NCBI RefSeq assembly: GCF_014698305.1
Contig: NZ_JACJST010000004.1
Span: 62,001 to 126,000 of the forward strand
Reading direction: 5' to 3'
DNA: 64,000 nucleotides
From: Anabaena lutea FACHB-196
Lineage (GTDB): Bacteria; Cyanobacteriota; Cyanobacteriia; Cyanobacteriales; Nostocaceae
In this document: piece by piece, positions 39,136 through 49,145 of the stretch
Layout of the letters: every line of letters starts with the position of its first letter
Numbering within the stretch: the stretch's first letter is position 1
Notes under the pieces: model-generated
Told to the model about the DNA's origin: nothing
Database searches by the model: none
The model's input: the letters and a program-made list of their open reading frames with translations, nothing else
Translations under genes and position numbers: made by a program

Positions 39136-42100
39136 ATGTCTAACTCTTCCAATCAAGATTCTCATAGCCCGATCCATAAGCGTAAGCATATATGGTTAAT
39201 GATATTGAGTCGTGGTGGCGTTGCTTTAGGAGCATTGTTGCTGCTGGGAATTATCGGCGGTCTTTGGCGGTTGCGGGATTTTGTTCAAAAAGAGTTAGCA
39301 CCATTGGCAGAGAAAAATCTTACCTCTACCCTCAACCGTCCAGTTAAACTTGGACAACTCACAGAATTTTCTCTCATGGGGGTAAAATTTGCCGCTTCAG
39401 AGATTCCCCCTACACCCACGGATTTAGATCGGGCTACTATAGAAGCAGTCGAAGCGGGTTTTGACCCTTGGCAATTAATTGTTAACCGCAGTCTCAAATT
39501 AGATGTTACATTAATCAACCCAGATGTTTATATTGAACAAGATCAGCAAGGTCGCTGGATTACCACTAAGATAGCCCCAGCTGGCAAAGGTGGAATAATT
39601 AAAACTGATTTGCATAAACTTCGCTTTCGGAATGCCAGGATTGTGTTGTTGGCACAGAAGAGGAGAAGAGCCAAGTCTTCAACTCCTGTAGTATTTTCAG
39701 GACTAAATGGAACTTCCCAACTTGTGGACAATAACCGCCTGATTAAATTTGACTTAGCGGGGAAACCAGATAATGGTGGTAGCATTTTCCTTCAGGGAAA
39801 TATCCGCGCGCAAGCAACTTTAGAAGGTAAGTTAAAGCTACAAACGCAAGAATTACTCGCCGCAGATATTACTCGTTTGATTCCGTTACCACTGATTTTA
39901 CAAGCTGGTCGGGTTAATGGTGATTTGCAGATCGAATTGATACCAGAAAAGCCAACTTTATTAGATGGTAGTGCGACATTGCAAAACGTGACCTTGCGAA
40001 TACCAAAAGTACCGCAACTGTTGAAAAATACTCAAGGAAATATCAGCTTTAAAGGATTGGCAATACAGCTAGATAATAATGTAGTTAGCAACTACGGACA
40101 AATTCCCTTGATGGCTACAGGTGTGATTGACCGAGAAAAGGGCTTTCAGTTACAAGGGCGTGTGAATGCGGTAAGTGTATCCAAAGCCCTAGAAACTCTC
40201 AAGGTTAAGTCACCTTTACCTGTGAGTGGGGTAGTTAAAGCAGATTTGCAGATAGTTGGAGATATATCCAAACCGGTTCTTTTAGGTACTGTTTCTAATC
40301 TGAAAACTGCCCAAATTGACAAAGTTGATTTTCGGAAAATTAGTAGTAAGTTTGAGCTTTCTACTTTTGACTCTCTCATTACTCTCAAGGATATTCAAGG
40401 TCAACCTACATTGGGAGGTGAGGTGACGGGTGGGGGAACTATCCAACTTGGTAAAGCGCCACAACTGAATGTTAATTTTACTGCCAAGAATGTTCCAGGG
40501 GATGCGATCGCTAAACTCTACAATATCACTTCAGGATTCCCCATCGGCAATGTCTCAGCTACAGCCGCACTCACTGGTGCAACTAATAATGTCCAGACTC
40601 TAGTTAAATGGCAAGCACCACAAGCTAAATATGCCGCTACGGGTGAAACTATTATCAATCCAGACCGCACTGTTTCTTTCCGTGATGTAGCTGTTAATGT
40701 TGGTGGTGGTGTAGTTCGGGGTGATGGTAATTACGATTCTCAAGGTTGGCAAGCTTTAACTCAAGCTTCTGGTGTGAAATTAACACCATTTATCAAAGAA
40801 GAGCAACAGCAAAATATCTCTTTGGAACAGGCAGAATTTAACGGTCGTTTAGTACTATCGGGAACTTCAGCCCCATTTAAACTTACTAATATTCGCCCAG
40901 AGGGCGCAGGTGTTGACATTGCTGGAGGCAGAATTGCTATTTCTCGTTTGCAATTGCAAGACCAAAACTTTATAGCTGAATTAACAAGTCGAGGTGTACG
41001 TTTAGGGCAAATATTAAAACAGTCTCTGCCAATTTTAAATAACCCCATAGCAGGTAAGTTCACGATTGCAGGTAATACCGAAAATTTTAGCCTCAAGACT
41101 TTGGGTGCAGTTGGTGAAGGTAGTCTAGCTGTGGGGAATGGGGCAATTACAGCTAAAAATATTCAAATTAGCAATGGTCGCTATCAGACACAACTTGAAG
41201 TTAAAAATGTTCCTTTACAGTCATTACCAGCCGTTCCACCTCAATTCCAAGGTATATTAGGCGGTCAGTTTAATGTTGCTGGTTCCGTTGAATCTTTTCA
41301 ACCGCAAACTATCCAAGCGACTGGTCAAGCAAGGCTAAATCTGGCAGGGGGAACAGTTACAGCATCTAATATCCAAGTTGGGGATAATCGTTACCAAGCT
41401 GTACTTACTGGTTTGGGTGTGCAGTTAAATCGCTTGAATAAACAGTTGCAAGGTCAATTTGCCGGTCAGTTGCAACTGGCTGGTATTTTAGGATCTGCTA
41501 AATTAGCTGATGTGCGTGCTGCTGGTCAGGTACAGTTTAGTCAAGGTATTGGTGGGATTAATTCACCTCTCAACGCAGCTATCGGTTGGAATGGCCAGCA
41601 ACTCACGATTCCCCAGGCTAGAACTCCGAATTTGAATGCTAGTGGTTATATTTTAGCCAATGCTCAAAAACCTGGCATACCAGAAATTACGCAATTAAAT
41701 CTCAACGTCCAAGCGCAAAATTTTGATCTGCAACAACTACCATTAAAGTTGCCTAATTCTATAAATGTTGCCGGGAAAGCAGATTTTAGGGGACAGGTGA
41801 CTGGGAAATTGACTGCACCTAATGTTGTTGGTGTGCTGGGTTTAAGAAATTTTGCAGTACAGAAATTTGCCTTTGAGCCGCTGTTATCTGGTAAAGTCAA
41901 TTTATTCCAAGGGCGTGGGTTAAATTTGGATGTAGCGGGAATCAGAGATCGCTTGGCTTTTAATCTTAACAGCAATAATAGCCCTAATAACTTCGCCATA
42001 AAATGGAGAGAAGCATTAGCCACAGGTCAAGCGACAGGAGATAATTGGGCGATTAAAGTCGGAAATTTTCCTTTACGAGCCTTAAATGTGCGTTTACCTG

Positions 42101-44586
42101 GGACAACTGCCTTAGGTAATGCAAGATTAGCTGGTTTGTTAACTGGGGATTTGGCGGTTAATCAAAAAACATTGGCGGCTAAGGGAAATATAGCGATCGC
42201 ACAACCGCGAATTGGTAGAATTAAAGGCGATCGCTTCACGACTCAGTTTAGCTACAACCAAGGTACAGCCAGTCTCATAAATAGTGAATTTATCAAAGCT
42301 CAAAGCAGATACAACTTTGATGCGTCCGTCAAACCAACCAACAACGTTCCCCAACTGCAAGCTAAAATTAACATCAACCAAGGCAATATTCAAGATGTAC
42401 TGTCAGTAGCACAGATATTTGAAATCCAAGACCTACAACGAGGTTTAGCAACACCAACCTACGGTACATCGGCAGATTTAACTACAAATCCCCAAGGCTT
42501 ATCCAATCAATCTTTATTCAACCAAATCCAGCGTTTATCTGAAGTTGATGCCCTCCTAGCAGCACAAGAACAAACGCGGCTAGATTCCAAACTAATACCA
42601 GATTTAACAGATTTAAAGGGGACTTTTAATGGCGACATTGCTATCAATACCGCCACAGCTAATGGACTGGCAGTAGAGTTTAACTTACAAGGACAAAACT
42701 TTATTTGGGGGAGAGAAACAGAACCCAGCCGTTTCTATAGTGCAGAAAGAGTAATTGCTCAAGGCGGTTTTGAAAAAGGAGTTTTACGTTTACAACCTTT
42801 ACGCATTCAATCTGAACAAAGACTCATTGCCTTTACTGGTAATATCGGTGGTGAAGAACAATCTGGTCAATTGCGAGTCAATAATTTTCCTATCCAGATA
42901 TTAAATAACTTTGTGAAGTTGCCAGTAGGAATTACAGGTAATCTCAACGGTACCGCTGCTTTAGCCGGAAGTATAGCCAATCCTCAAGCCAGAGGAGAAT
43001 TAGAAATCACAGAGGGAACACTCAATCAGAACAAAGTCGAATCAGCAACCGCCAGTTTTAGTTATGCTAATGGCCGCTTGAACTTTGGTAGTAAAGTCTT
43101 AGCAGCTAGTCCCGAACCTGTAAATATTACTGGCAATATTCCTTATAAATTACCTTTTGCATCCGTAGAACCAGACGGAAATCAAATCAGTCTAGATGTA
43201 AAAGTGAAAAATGAAGGCTTGGCACTGTTAAATCTATTAAATAACCAGATAGCCTTTGAAAATGGTGAAGGGGAAATAGACTTGGCTGTTCGGGGAACAA
43301 TACAACAACCCTTAGTTAAAGGAATAGCCTCTCTTAACAATGCTACCTTTACTGCTCAAGCATTACCAGAAAAACTAACAAATGTTTCTGGAAAGGCAGA
43401 ATTTGATTTCGACAAAGTATTAGTAGAAAATCTCCAAGGTCAGTTTAGCAGTGGTAAAGTAGCAGCCGCAGGGGAAATCCCCATTTTTAACAGTCGAGAC
43501 ATTCAAATAAACAATCCCCTCACCGTTAACCTTGAACAATTAACCTTGAATCTCAAAGGATTATATCAAGGTGGTGCGAGTGGTAATTTACAAATTACTG
43601 GTTCCGTCCTCCAACCAGGAATAGGCGGTAACATACGATTGTCTAATGGTCAAGTATTATTAACAGAAGCTAGTAGTTCTGATACATCTAACACTAATTC
43701 TAACTCATCAAATCCTACAGTTAACCAACAAAATATAACAACTGTAGGCAGTGGAATTACCAAGTTAAATGATTTAGCAATTAAGCTTGATAAGAATATT
43801 CAAATTGCTCGTCCACCTGTTTTTAATTTCCTAGCCTCTGGTGATCTAATTGTAAACGGTTTCTTAAGTGATCCTATACCTGAAGGAACTATTGAATTAA
43901 CTAAAGGCGGGGTAAATTTGTTTACTACCCAATTTAATTTGGCTCGTAACTATCAACATACAGCCACTTTTAGAAGTTCAAGTTCTAAACCCCGTGACCC
44001 TGACTTAGATGTTAAGCTCTTTGCTAAGATATTAGATGTAATTCAGAACAGTGATATCAGTAGACAGAGTTCTACAGGATTAGCAGCATTAGAAACAGTT
44101 CGTGTCGAAGCAACTGTCAAAGGCCCTGCAAGTCAGCTTAATGATAATTTGGAACTGAAAAGCAGTCCCACACGCTCAGAAACAGAAATTGTCACTTTAT
44201 TAGGGGGTGGGTTTGTAGATACCCAAGGACGTGGTGACAGCACATTAGGTCTAATTAATATAGCAGGTTCTGCTGTTTTCAATAACTTTCAGGGTACATT
44301 TAACCAGATTGGTGATGCCTTTGGTTTAAGTGAACTACGTTTATTTCCTACTATTATTTCTGATCGACCCGAAGCTGGTAAAAGCAGTTCTAGTTTAGAA
44401 TTAGCATTAGAAGCAGGAGTAGATATCTCTAGTAGATTTTCTTTCTCTAGCATTAAGATTTTGACAGCTAGTGATCCCTTTCAATGGGGTGTTAATTATA
44501 GAATAAATGATGAAATTCGGTTGCGTGGTTCCACAAATTTAACTGATGACAGTCGCGCAGTAATTGAGTTTGAAAGGAGGTTTTAA
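39136..44586 (+). CDS. tamB: TamB-like translocation/assembly protein (DUF490), 1816 aa
   Basis: A very large envelope protein anchored in the inner membrane by one helix (about residues 19-43). A long beta-rich periplasmic body of repeated AsmA/TamB-like segments follows (recurring NVAG, GQLQLAG and GNLNGTAALAGS patterns), then the C-terminal DUF490 domain (about 1400-1816; ETVRVEATVKGPASQLND, SSPTRSETEIVTLLGGG). TamB-type proteins bridge the two membranes and serve lipid transport or outer-membrane protein assembly; cyanobacterial and plastid (TIC236-like) relatives are this long. It is a single gene; a heptamer array starts two bases after the stop. Confidence 0.93.
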   Translation: MSNSSNQDSHSPIHKRKHIWLMILSRGGVALGALLLLGIIGGLWRLRDFVQKELAPLAEKNLTSTLNRPVKLGQLTEFSLMGVKFAASEIPPTPTDLDRATIEAVEAGFDPWQLIVNRSLKLDVTLINPDVYIEQDQQGRWITTKIAPAGKGGIIKTDLHKLRFRNARIVLLAQKRRRAKSSTPVVFSGLNGTSQLVDNNRLIKFDLAGKPDNGGSIFLQGNIRAQATLEGKLKLQTQELLAADITRLIPLPLILQAGRVNGDLQIELIPEKPTLLDGSATLQNVTLRIPKVPQLLKNTQGNISFKGLAIQLDNNVVSNYGQIPLMATGVIDREKGFQLQGRVNAVSVSKALETLKVKSPLPVSGVVKADLQIVGDISKPVLLGTVSNLKTAQIDKVDFRKISSKFELSTFDSLITLKDIQGQPTLGGEVTGGGTIQLGKAPQLNVNFTAKNVPGDAIAKLYNITSGFPIGNVSATAALTGATNNVQTLVKWQAPQAKYAATGETIINPDRTVSFRDVAVNVGGGVVRGDGNYDSQGWQALTQASGVKLTPFIKEEQQQNISLEQAEFNGRLVLSGTSAPFKLTNIRPEGAGVDIAGGRIAISRLQLQDQNFIAELTSRGVRLGQILKQSLPILNNPIAGKFTIAGNTENFSLKTLGAVGEGSLAVGNGAITAKNIQISNGRYQTQLEVKNVPLQSLPAVPPQFQGILGGQFNVAGSVESFQPQTIQATGQARLNLAGGTVTASNIQVGDNRYQAVLTGLGVQLNRLNKQLQGQFAGQLQLAGILGSAKLADVRAAGQVQFSQGIGGINSPLNAAIGWNGQQLTIPQARTPNLNASGYILANAQKPGIPEITQLNLNVQAQNFDLQQLPLKLPNSINVAGKADFRGQVTGKLTAPNVVGVLGLRNFAVQKFAFEPLLSGKVNLFQGRGLNLDVAGIRDRLAFNLNSNNSPNNFAIKWREALATGQATGDNWAIKVGNFPLRALNVRLPGTTALGNARLAGLLTGDLAVNQKTLAAKGNIAIAQPRIGRIKGDRFTTQFSYNQGTASLINSEFIKAQSRYNFDASVKPTNNVPQLQAKININQGNIQDVLSVAQIFEIQDLQRGLATPTYGTSADLTTNPQGLSNQSLFNQIQRLSEVDALLAAQEQTRLDSKLIPDLTDLKGTFNGDIAINTATANGLAVEFNLQGQNFIWGRETEPSRFYSAERVIAQGGFEKGVLRLQPLRIQSEQRLIAFTGNIGGEEQSGQLRVNNFPIQILNNFVKLPVGITGNLNGTAALAGSIANPQARGELEITEGTLNQNKVESATASFSYANGRLNFGSKVLAASPEPVNITGNIPYKLPFASVEPDGNQISLDVKVKNEGLALLNLLNNQIAFENGEGEIDLAVRGTIQQPLVKGIASLNNATFTAQALPEKLTNVSGKAEFDFDKVLVENLQGQFSSGKVAAAGEIPIFNSRDIQINNPLTVNLEQLTLNLKGLYQGGASGNLQITGSVLQPGIGGNIRLSNGQVLLTEASSSDTSNTNSNSSNPTVNQQNITTVGSGITKLNDLAIKLDKNIQIARPPVFNFLASGDLIVNGFLSDPIPEGTIELTKGGVNLFTTQFNLARNYQHTATFRSSSSKPRDPDLDVKLFAKILDVIQNSDISRQSSTGLAALETVRVEATVKGPASQLNDNLELKSSPTRSETEIVTLLGGGFVDTQGRGDSTLGLINIAGSAVFNNFQGTFNQIGDAFGLSELRLFPTIISDRPEAGKSSSSLELALEAGVDISSRFSFSSIKILTASDPFQWGVNYRINDEIRLRGSTNLTDDSRAVIEFERRF

Positions 44587-44588
44587 AA

Positions 44589-44638
44589 TAATTCGTAATT
44601 CGTAATTCGTAATTCGTAATTCGTAATTCGTAATTCGG
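44589..44638. repeat. ATTCGTA heptamer array after tamB
   Basis: About seven tandem copies of ATTCGTA, the longest such array in the window, beginning two bases after the tamB stop codon. Confidence 0.85.
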
Positions 44639-44672
44639 AAGGAAGTAGAATAGGAAGGATGAACGCATACAT

Positions 44673-44783
44673 AGCGATTCTCATCCAAGTGAGGTACACC
44701 GAAGAAAGAATTAACCGCAGATAGAAGAGAATGGACGCAGATAAACGCAGATAAATTTGTACCTCAGCCGAGTAGGAATCGCT
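44673..44783. repeat. MITE-like element, family B, copy 2
   Basis: The 25-base ends agcgattctcatccaagtga (44673, continuing to ggtac) and its inverse (gtacctcagccgagtagg to atcgct, ending 44783) agree at about 17 positions with perfect outer 8 and inner 8 bases. The core has tandem acgcagata units. Same layout as 25511-25620. Confidence 0.6.
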
Positions 44784-44797
44784 CAATTGCGGCTGGA

Positions 44798-45187
44798 TTA
44801 TTTTTTCTCAGCGCAACCTTCTAAAACCCTATTCCCTAGCATCAAAATAGCCGAATAGGGGTATTTTGTATCTGACATACCATCACCACAATTGCTAACT
44901 TTTTTCAGAATTAACATATTGTTTTCCCTACCTCTAAATCGGTAAACTCTAACTAAATCCATCGGTCTTCCTTGGGCTGTTAATGGTGCTGCATAAGGGA
45001 AAGTTTGCTGTTTAATTTCTGGTGAACTGTAAACAATTCCTCGTCTACCAACAGTCACACTCCAAAAGGGTTCCGTACCCCTAGCAATGAATTCTTCCGT
45101 TTTAGATGATTGGGCTATACTCTGATCAGATACTAATAAGTTAGAAGCAATTCCCAAGATAGATAAAAAGAAAATTAAGTTTCTCAT
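44798..45187 (-). CDS. Small exported protein, COG3650-like
   Basis: A 129-aa protein with a signal peptide (about residues 1-25, cleavage after SIAQS). The mature part has FIARGTEPFWSVTVGRRGIVYSSPE, which resembles COG3650-type small envelope proteins, and a pair of cysteines (NCGDGMSD and EGCAEKK) that could form a disulfide. The function is unknown. It follows the photolyase gene by 43 bases on the same strand and may be co-transcribed with it. Confidence 0.7.
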   Translation of the reverse strand: MRNLIFFLSILGIASNLLVSDQSIAQSSKTEEFIARGTEPFWSVTVGRRGIVYSSPEIKQQTFPYAAPLTAQGRPMDLVRVYRFRGRENNMLILKKVSNCGDGMSDTKYPYSAILMLGNRVLEGCAEKK

Positions 45188-45230
45188 GGTTAGCAGTTAA
45201 TATTGATATTTGGGCATTTTCAATTATACA

Positions 45231-46733
45231 TTATTCCTGATTTATATGCCAATCTTCGGCTTGTTGACGAATAGACTGTAACTCATTTGATGACATTTTA
45301 TCTAAATTCTTTAAAATAAAACTCATTCGTCCTTGAGTTTGTAACTTCGAGCGGTTTTGATCCAGAAAATTCCAGTAAAACAAATTGAAAGGACAAGCAT
45401 TTTTTCCTATCCGTTCTTTATGATTATAAACACAAGTTTTGCAATAGTCACTCATCTTATTGATATAATTAGCAGATGCAGCATAGGGTTTAGAAGCTAA
45501 TATTCCTCCATCTGCAAATAAACCCATACCAATTACATTTGTTTGCATGACCCAGTCATAAGCATCAATAAAAGCTGCATGAAACCAATTTTCTACTTCT
45601 TGAGGCGAAAGTCCTGCTATTAGGGCAAAATTACTTAATACCATTAATCTTTGGATATGATGAGCATAACCAGTACGTTGCACTTGAGTAAGAATTTGGT
45701 GCAAACAATTCATTTGCGTTTTACCAGTCCAGAAAAATTCAGGTAAAGATCGGGTATGGTTAAACCAATTTTTTTCTGTATATTCTGTATCTACAAAATG
45801 GTAAATACCATGCATATATTCTCGCCAACCTAACACCTGACGGATAAAACCTTCTACACTATTTAAAGGTAATTGATATTGTTGATATGCTTGTTCTGCT
45901 GCTGTAATCACTTCCAAAGGTTGTAATAAACCCAAATTCAAATAAGGAGAAAGTAAAGCGTGCCACATGGTTTCTTCTCCTGTTACCATTGCATCTTGGT
46001 AGGGACCAAAATCAGGTAAACGATATTGAATAAACCAGTTTAATATCTCCAGTGCTTGTTGACGAGTAACACCCCACAAAAAAGGTTCTACTTCTCCATA
46101 GGTTGCAAAGGGTAAAGATTTAACTTTAGCAATTACATCAAGTGTAATCTCATCAGGTTGAAACCATTTTGCAGGTGGTGTATTTAACTTTCCTTTTGGT
46201 GGTTGACGGTTTTCTTGATCTAAATTCCACTTTCCTCCAACTGGTTGATTTTTATCCATTAAAATTTGAAATTTTCGCCTTCCTTGTCGATAGAAATCTT
46301 CCATTAATAGGCGTTTACGATTTTTAGCCCAACCATGAAAATCTTCTCGACTCCACAAAAATTGATTGTTAGGAATGAGGTTAATTTGACAAGGAAGTTG
46401 CAAATTTTCAATTATCTGCATGAAAGGGTGATTATTGGGTGTCATTACCCGCAGTTCAGTAATATGATGATCTCTCACCCATGCTTGTAATGATGTGGTA
46501 AAATCATCAGCAATTTGATAAGTTACTAAATATCCTTTTTGCTGCAATTGTTCAGCGAAATGACGCATAGCAGACCAAACTAAAACTAGCTTTTGTTTAT
46601 GGTATGCTCTATCTTGAATATGGTTGAGTGACTCGATAAAAATTACAGGTATTTTTTGGGTTGCTGAACAAGTTTGTAATGCGGCTTGTTGTTCCCAAAG
46701 TTGGTCTCCTAATATCCAAACTCCTATAGACAT
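45231..46733 (-). CDS. Cryptochrome/photolyase-related protein with predicted [4Fe-4S] cluster (FeS-BCP, PhrB type)
   Basis: A 500-aa flavoprotein of the iron-sulfur bacterial cryptochrome/photolyase group, whose studied members repair (6-4) photoproducts. The N-terminal alpha/beta domain begins GVWILGDQLW; the FAD domain includes GFIRQVLGWREYMHGIYH and NVIGMGLFADGG. Cluster ligands are Cys343, 431, 434 and 447 (CKTC and ACPF); the spacing C-x2-C-x12-C equals that of Agrobacterium PhrB. At 500 aa it is full length. It begins 20 bases after the sugar-permease gene on the same strand. Confidence 0.92.
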   Translation of the reverse strand: MSIGVWILGDQLWEQQAALQTCSATQKIPVIFIESLNHIQDRAYHKQKLVLVWSAMRHFAEQLQQKGYLVTYQIADDFTTSLQAWVRDHHITELRVMTPNNHPFMQIIENLQLPCQINLIPNNQFLWSREDFHGWAKNRKRLLMEDFYRQGRRKFQILMDKNQPVGGKWNLDQENRQPPKGKLNTPPAKWFQPDEITLDVIAKVKSLPFATYGEVEPFLWGVTRQQALEILNWFIQYRLPDFGPYQDAMVTGEETMWHALLSPYLNLGLLQPLEVITAAEQAYQQYQLPLNSVEGFIRQVLGWREYMHGIYHFVDTEYTEKNWFNHTRSLPEFFWTGKTQMNCLHQILTQVQRTGYAHHIQRLMVLSNFALIAGLSPQEVENWFHAAFIDAYDWVMQTNVIGMGLFADGGILASKPYAASANYINKMSDYCKTCVYNHKERIGKNACPFNLFYWNFLDQNRSKLQTQGRMSFILKNLDKMSSNELQSIRQQAEDWHINQE

Positions 46734-46753
46734 TTTTATTTTCTGACCTCAGA

Positions 46754-47683
46754 TTACATACTTATATTATTACCATCTTGCTGATTAATAACTAATCGTA
46801 AGACAGATAAACTCAAAATCATTAAAAATAATACTAATCCAATTGTACAGGCATAGCTAATTTCTAAATTACTAAATGCTTGTTCATATAAATAGTAAAC
46901 AATGGTCTTAGAACTATTGAGTGGACCACCTCCTGTCATAATATAAACTTCTTCAAAAACCTTAGTGGCAGAAATAGCAGAAATTACAGCAACCAAAGCT
47001 AAATAAGGCTGCATTAAAGGTATAGTAATATCCCAATGTTTACGAATACCATCCGAACCATCTATTGCAGCAGCTTCGTAAACATCAGCAGGAATTGATT
47101 GCAGTCCAGCTAAATAAATTACCATGTAATAGCCTAAACCTTTCCAAATAGTTACAGCCATAACACTGGCTAGAGAAATTGGTACAACTCCTAATATTTT
47201 GGCTGGGCTAGTTAACCAAGGAATTCCGTCTGTAAATAACCCTAAAGTTTTGAGAAATTGATTCAATAAACCATTTTCTGCATATAACCATTTCCAAGCT
47301 ATCCCTGCAACTACCATAGAAATTACAACCGGAGTGTAATATGCAGTTCTAAACCAATTCATTCCCCGCAATTTTTGATTTACCAAAATCGCTAAAATTA
47401 AAGGAGCTATTACTAAAATTGGGACAACTCCCACAAGATAAAGAAAAGTGTTTTCTAAGGTTTTCCAAAAAACAACATCTTTCCATAAACGCAAGAAATT
47501 AGCAAAACCTATCCATTTAGGAGCTTCACCAATATCTTGGTAGGTGGTAAAACTGAGGTAAAATGCTTGCATTGCTGGCAAAAAGACCGTTAAACCTAAG
47601 ATAATTAAGGCGGGTAGCAAAAATAAATAAGGCGTTAATCGTTGTTTTAAAAAAAACCAATTTTTGGGAGTTAATTGATTCAT
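46754..47683 (-). CDS. Sugar ABC transporter permease (MalF/UgpA type)
   Basis: An inner-membrane permease of the carbohydrate uptake-1 type, about 309 aa with six helices. The EAA loop reads VYEAAAIDGSDGIRKHWDIT, followed by IPLMQPYLALV; the N-terminus LFLLPALIILGLTVFLPAMQ is characteristic. A TTG at 47710 would add nine residues, but the ATG at 47683 (MNQLTPKN) is the likelier start. The matching second permease, binding protein and ATPase are not in the window. It is divergent from the GIY-YIG gene, with under 40 bases between the starts. Confidence 0.85.
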   Translation of the reverse strand: MNQLTPKNWFFLKQRLTPYLFLLPALIILGLTVFLPAMQAFYLSFTTYQDIGEAPKWIGFANFLRLWKDVVFWKTLENTFLYLVGVVPILVIAPLILAILVNQKLRGMNWFRTAYYTPVVISMVVAGIAWKWLYAENGLLNQFLKTLGLFTDGIPWLTSPAKILGVVPISLASVMAVTIWKGLGYYMVIYLAGLQSIPADVYEAAAIDGSDGIRKHWDITIPLMQPYLALVAVISAISATKVFEEVYIMTGGGPLNSSKTIVYYLYEQAFSNLEISYACTIGLVLFLMILSLSVLRLVINQQDGNNISM

Positions 47684-47722
47684 ATATATTATTCTCAATG
47701 AATAGTTCAAACAATAACTGTC

Positions 47723-48361
47723 ATGGAAACTGAAAACAATCTGTCAATTGAACATCAAAATGTACCTGTTGCTCATCAAGGACTGCATAACTTTTTGTAT
47801 AGTTCGGAAGATGAACACATTGCCCCTGAGGTGAGTATAACTCCACAGATGGCCAATAATGGCACGGAAATTATTCCTCTGGAGGCTTGGAGGGAAGTTG
47901 CTACTAATGGGAAGATAGCGGGAGTTTACGCGGTTTTGGACGTTGAACGTAGCACACAGTACATTGGCTATTCTCGCAATGTGTTGCTTTCCCTGAATGG
48001 CCATGTTACCCAAAACGGTGAACAGAAGTGTGCTTTTGTGCGTGTGCAACCCTTTAATTTTCCCAAGCGTCAAGAAATGGAAAATTTACGCGACGCTTGG
48101 ATAGCAGAATTGGGGAGTATTCCACCTGGTAATGCGGGTGAGGGGGGAATGTGGGCGAGTACAGTGGGTGAAGTTGCTAAAGCGGTAATGTCAGACACTG
48201 AACGTCAAGCTTATGAGGAGAAAAAGCTAAAGTTGCGAAAAGCAATGGCAGATACAACCCTTTTGAAAGAAGCAGAAAGGGTGGATATAGGAGAAACTGC
48301 GGTGCAGAATGATGATTGGAGTGCAGTTATTAATGCACAGACAAAGGAAACTAAGTTGTGA
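47723..48361 (+). CDS. GIY-YIG nuclease-domain protein
   Basis: A 212-aa protein with a GIY-YIG core: AGVYAVLDVERSTQYIGYSR places GVY at 67-69 and YIG at 80-82, followed by a domain of normal length ending near residue 150 (LRDAWIAELGSIPPGN, which could hold the catalytic Glu and Asn). Residues 1-50 are a low-complexity N-terminal extension and 150-212 a charged helical tail. GIY-YIG domains cut DNA in repair or mobile-element proteins; the role here is unknown. A short hairpin (cctccc/gggagg, near 48383-48401) follows the stop. Confidence 0.75.
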   Translation: METENNLSIEHQNVPVAHQGLHNFLYSSEDEHIAPEVSITPQMANNGTEIIPLEAWREVATNGKIAGVYAVLDVERSTQYIGYSRNVLLSLNGHVTQNGEQKCAFVRVQPFNFPKRQEMENLRDAWIAELGSIPPGNAGEGGMWASTVGEVAKAVMSDTERQAYEEKKLKLRKAMADTTLLKEAERVDIGETAVQNDDWSAVINAQTKETKL

Positions 48362-48626
48362 GGAATTCATAGCCAAATATTTCCCTCCCTAGCCGGGGAG
48401 GAGTTAGATTTATTCTGGCGAGGTGTATTTCTGGTAAGGGTTGTAGAGTTTTTATTGACAGAATTTTACAACTAATTGCACTTGCATCTATCCTGACTGT
48501 AGCCCAATAAAGCTAGTAAATATTCCCACTTAAATAAAAAGTAATTCTCAAGATAGAAGGCTGTAGTAAATAACAGTTTTAGCTTAGAAAGTATATAAGT
48601 ACTTACGATTATGTAAGGAGAATTTT

Positions 48627-48908
48627 ATGCCTACTAAATCCGAAGCAGGACATGAACATCGCGGGCCAGACAAAGGTGAAGCTTACGGAGTAGCAGCAGT
48701 CACTCAAGCACTTTCAGGTATAGACTTTCCTGCAACTAGAGAAGAAATACTCCAACAAGCAAAAGGTCACGAAGAAATTCACTGGACAAAAGACAAGACC
48801 ATAGATTTAAGCTCATTACTTGATCAAACAGGTCAAGATCGGTTTGAAAGTATGCCGGAGTTAGTCGAAGTCATCAGTCAAGCTACGAGAGAACAAGAGC
48901 CTGCATAG
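48627..48908 (+). CDS. DUF2795-like small protein
   Basis: A 93-aa soluble protein with AVTQALSGIDFPATREEILQ (about 24-43) and a second part ending SMPELVEVISQA, the pattern of DUF2795 proteins. The N-terminus (MPTKSEAGHEHRGPDKGEAY) is polar and probably disordered. The family has no defined role. A good AAGGAG ribosome binding site precedes the ATG. It stands alone, with about 240 bases holding an inverted repeat before the next gene. Confidence 0.75.
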   Translation: MPTKSEAGHEHRGPDKGEAYGVAAVTQALSGIDFPATREEILQQAKGHEEIHWTKDKTIDLSSLLDQTGQDRFESMPELVEVISQATREQEPA

Positions 48909-49071
48909 GTGTTTGAGTTCGCAAATATAGCGGTTTGAATCTTACAGAGAGATGCTCTTCAGTCGCAAATGATAGTGCAGGAGTGCGATTCTGGAGAATT
49001 ACCACAAAAGTTGAAGAAGTACTGGAGCGTTGATGTTTGCGAGCCGCAACAGTTAACTACAGGAACTGGGG

Positions 49072-49122
49072 ATTGGTGATTGGTGATAATTTTACTTAAA
49101 TTACCCATTCCCAATCACCAAT
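49072..49122. terminator. Inverted repeat between convergent genes
   Basis: Perfect 12-bp arms attggtgattgg (49072-49083) and ccaatcaccaat (49111-49122) lie between the 3' ends of the DUF2795 and PSRP-3 genes, fitting a bidirectional terminator. The flanks repeat ttacccatt, so it may also be dispersed repeat DNA. Confidence 0.45.
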
Positions 49123-49145
49123 TACCCATTACCAACCTAAAATAA

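Noticed and set aside
44583-44786. Minus-strand frame of 67 codons after tamB
   Set aside because: Its C-terminus, [16 protein letters not shown], is the translated heptamer array and the rest is the family B element.
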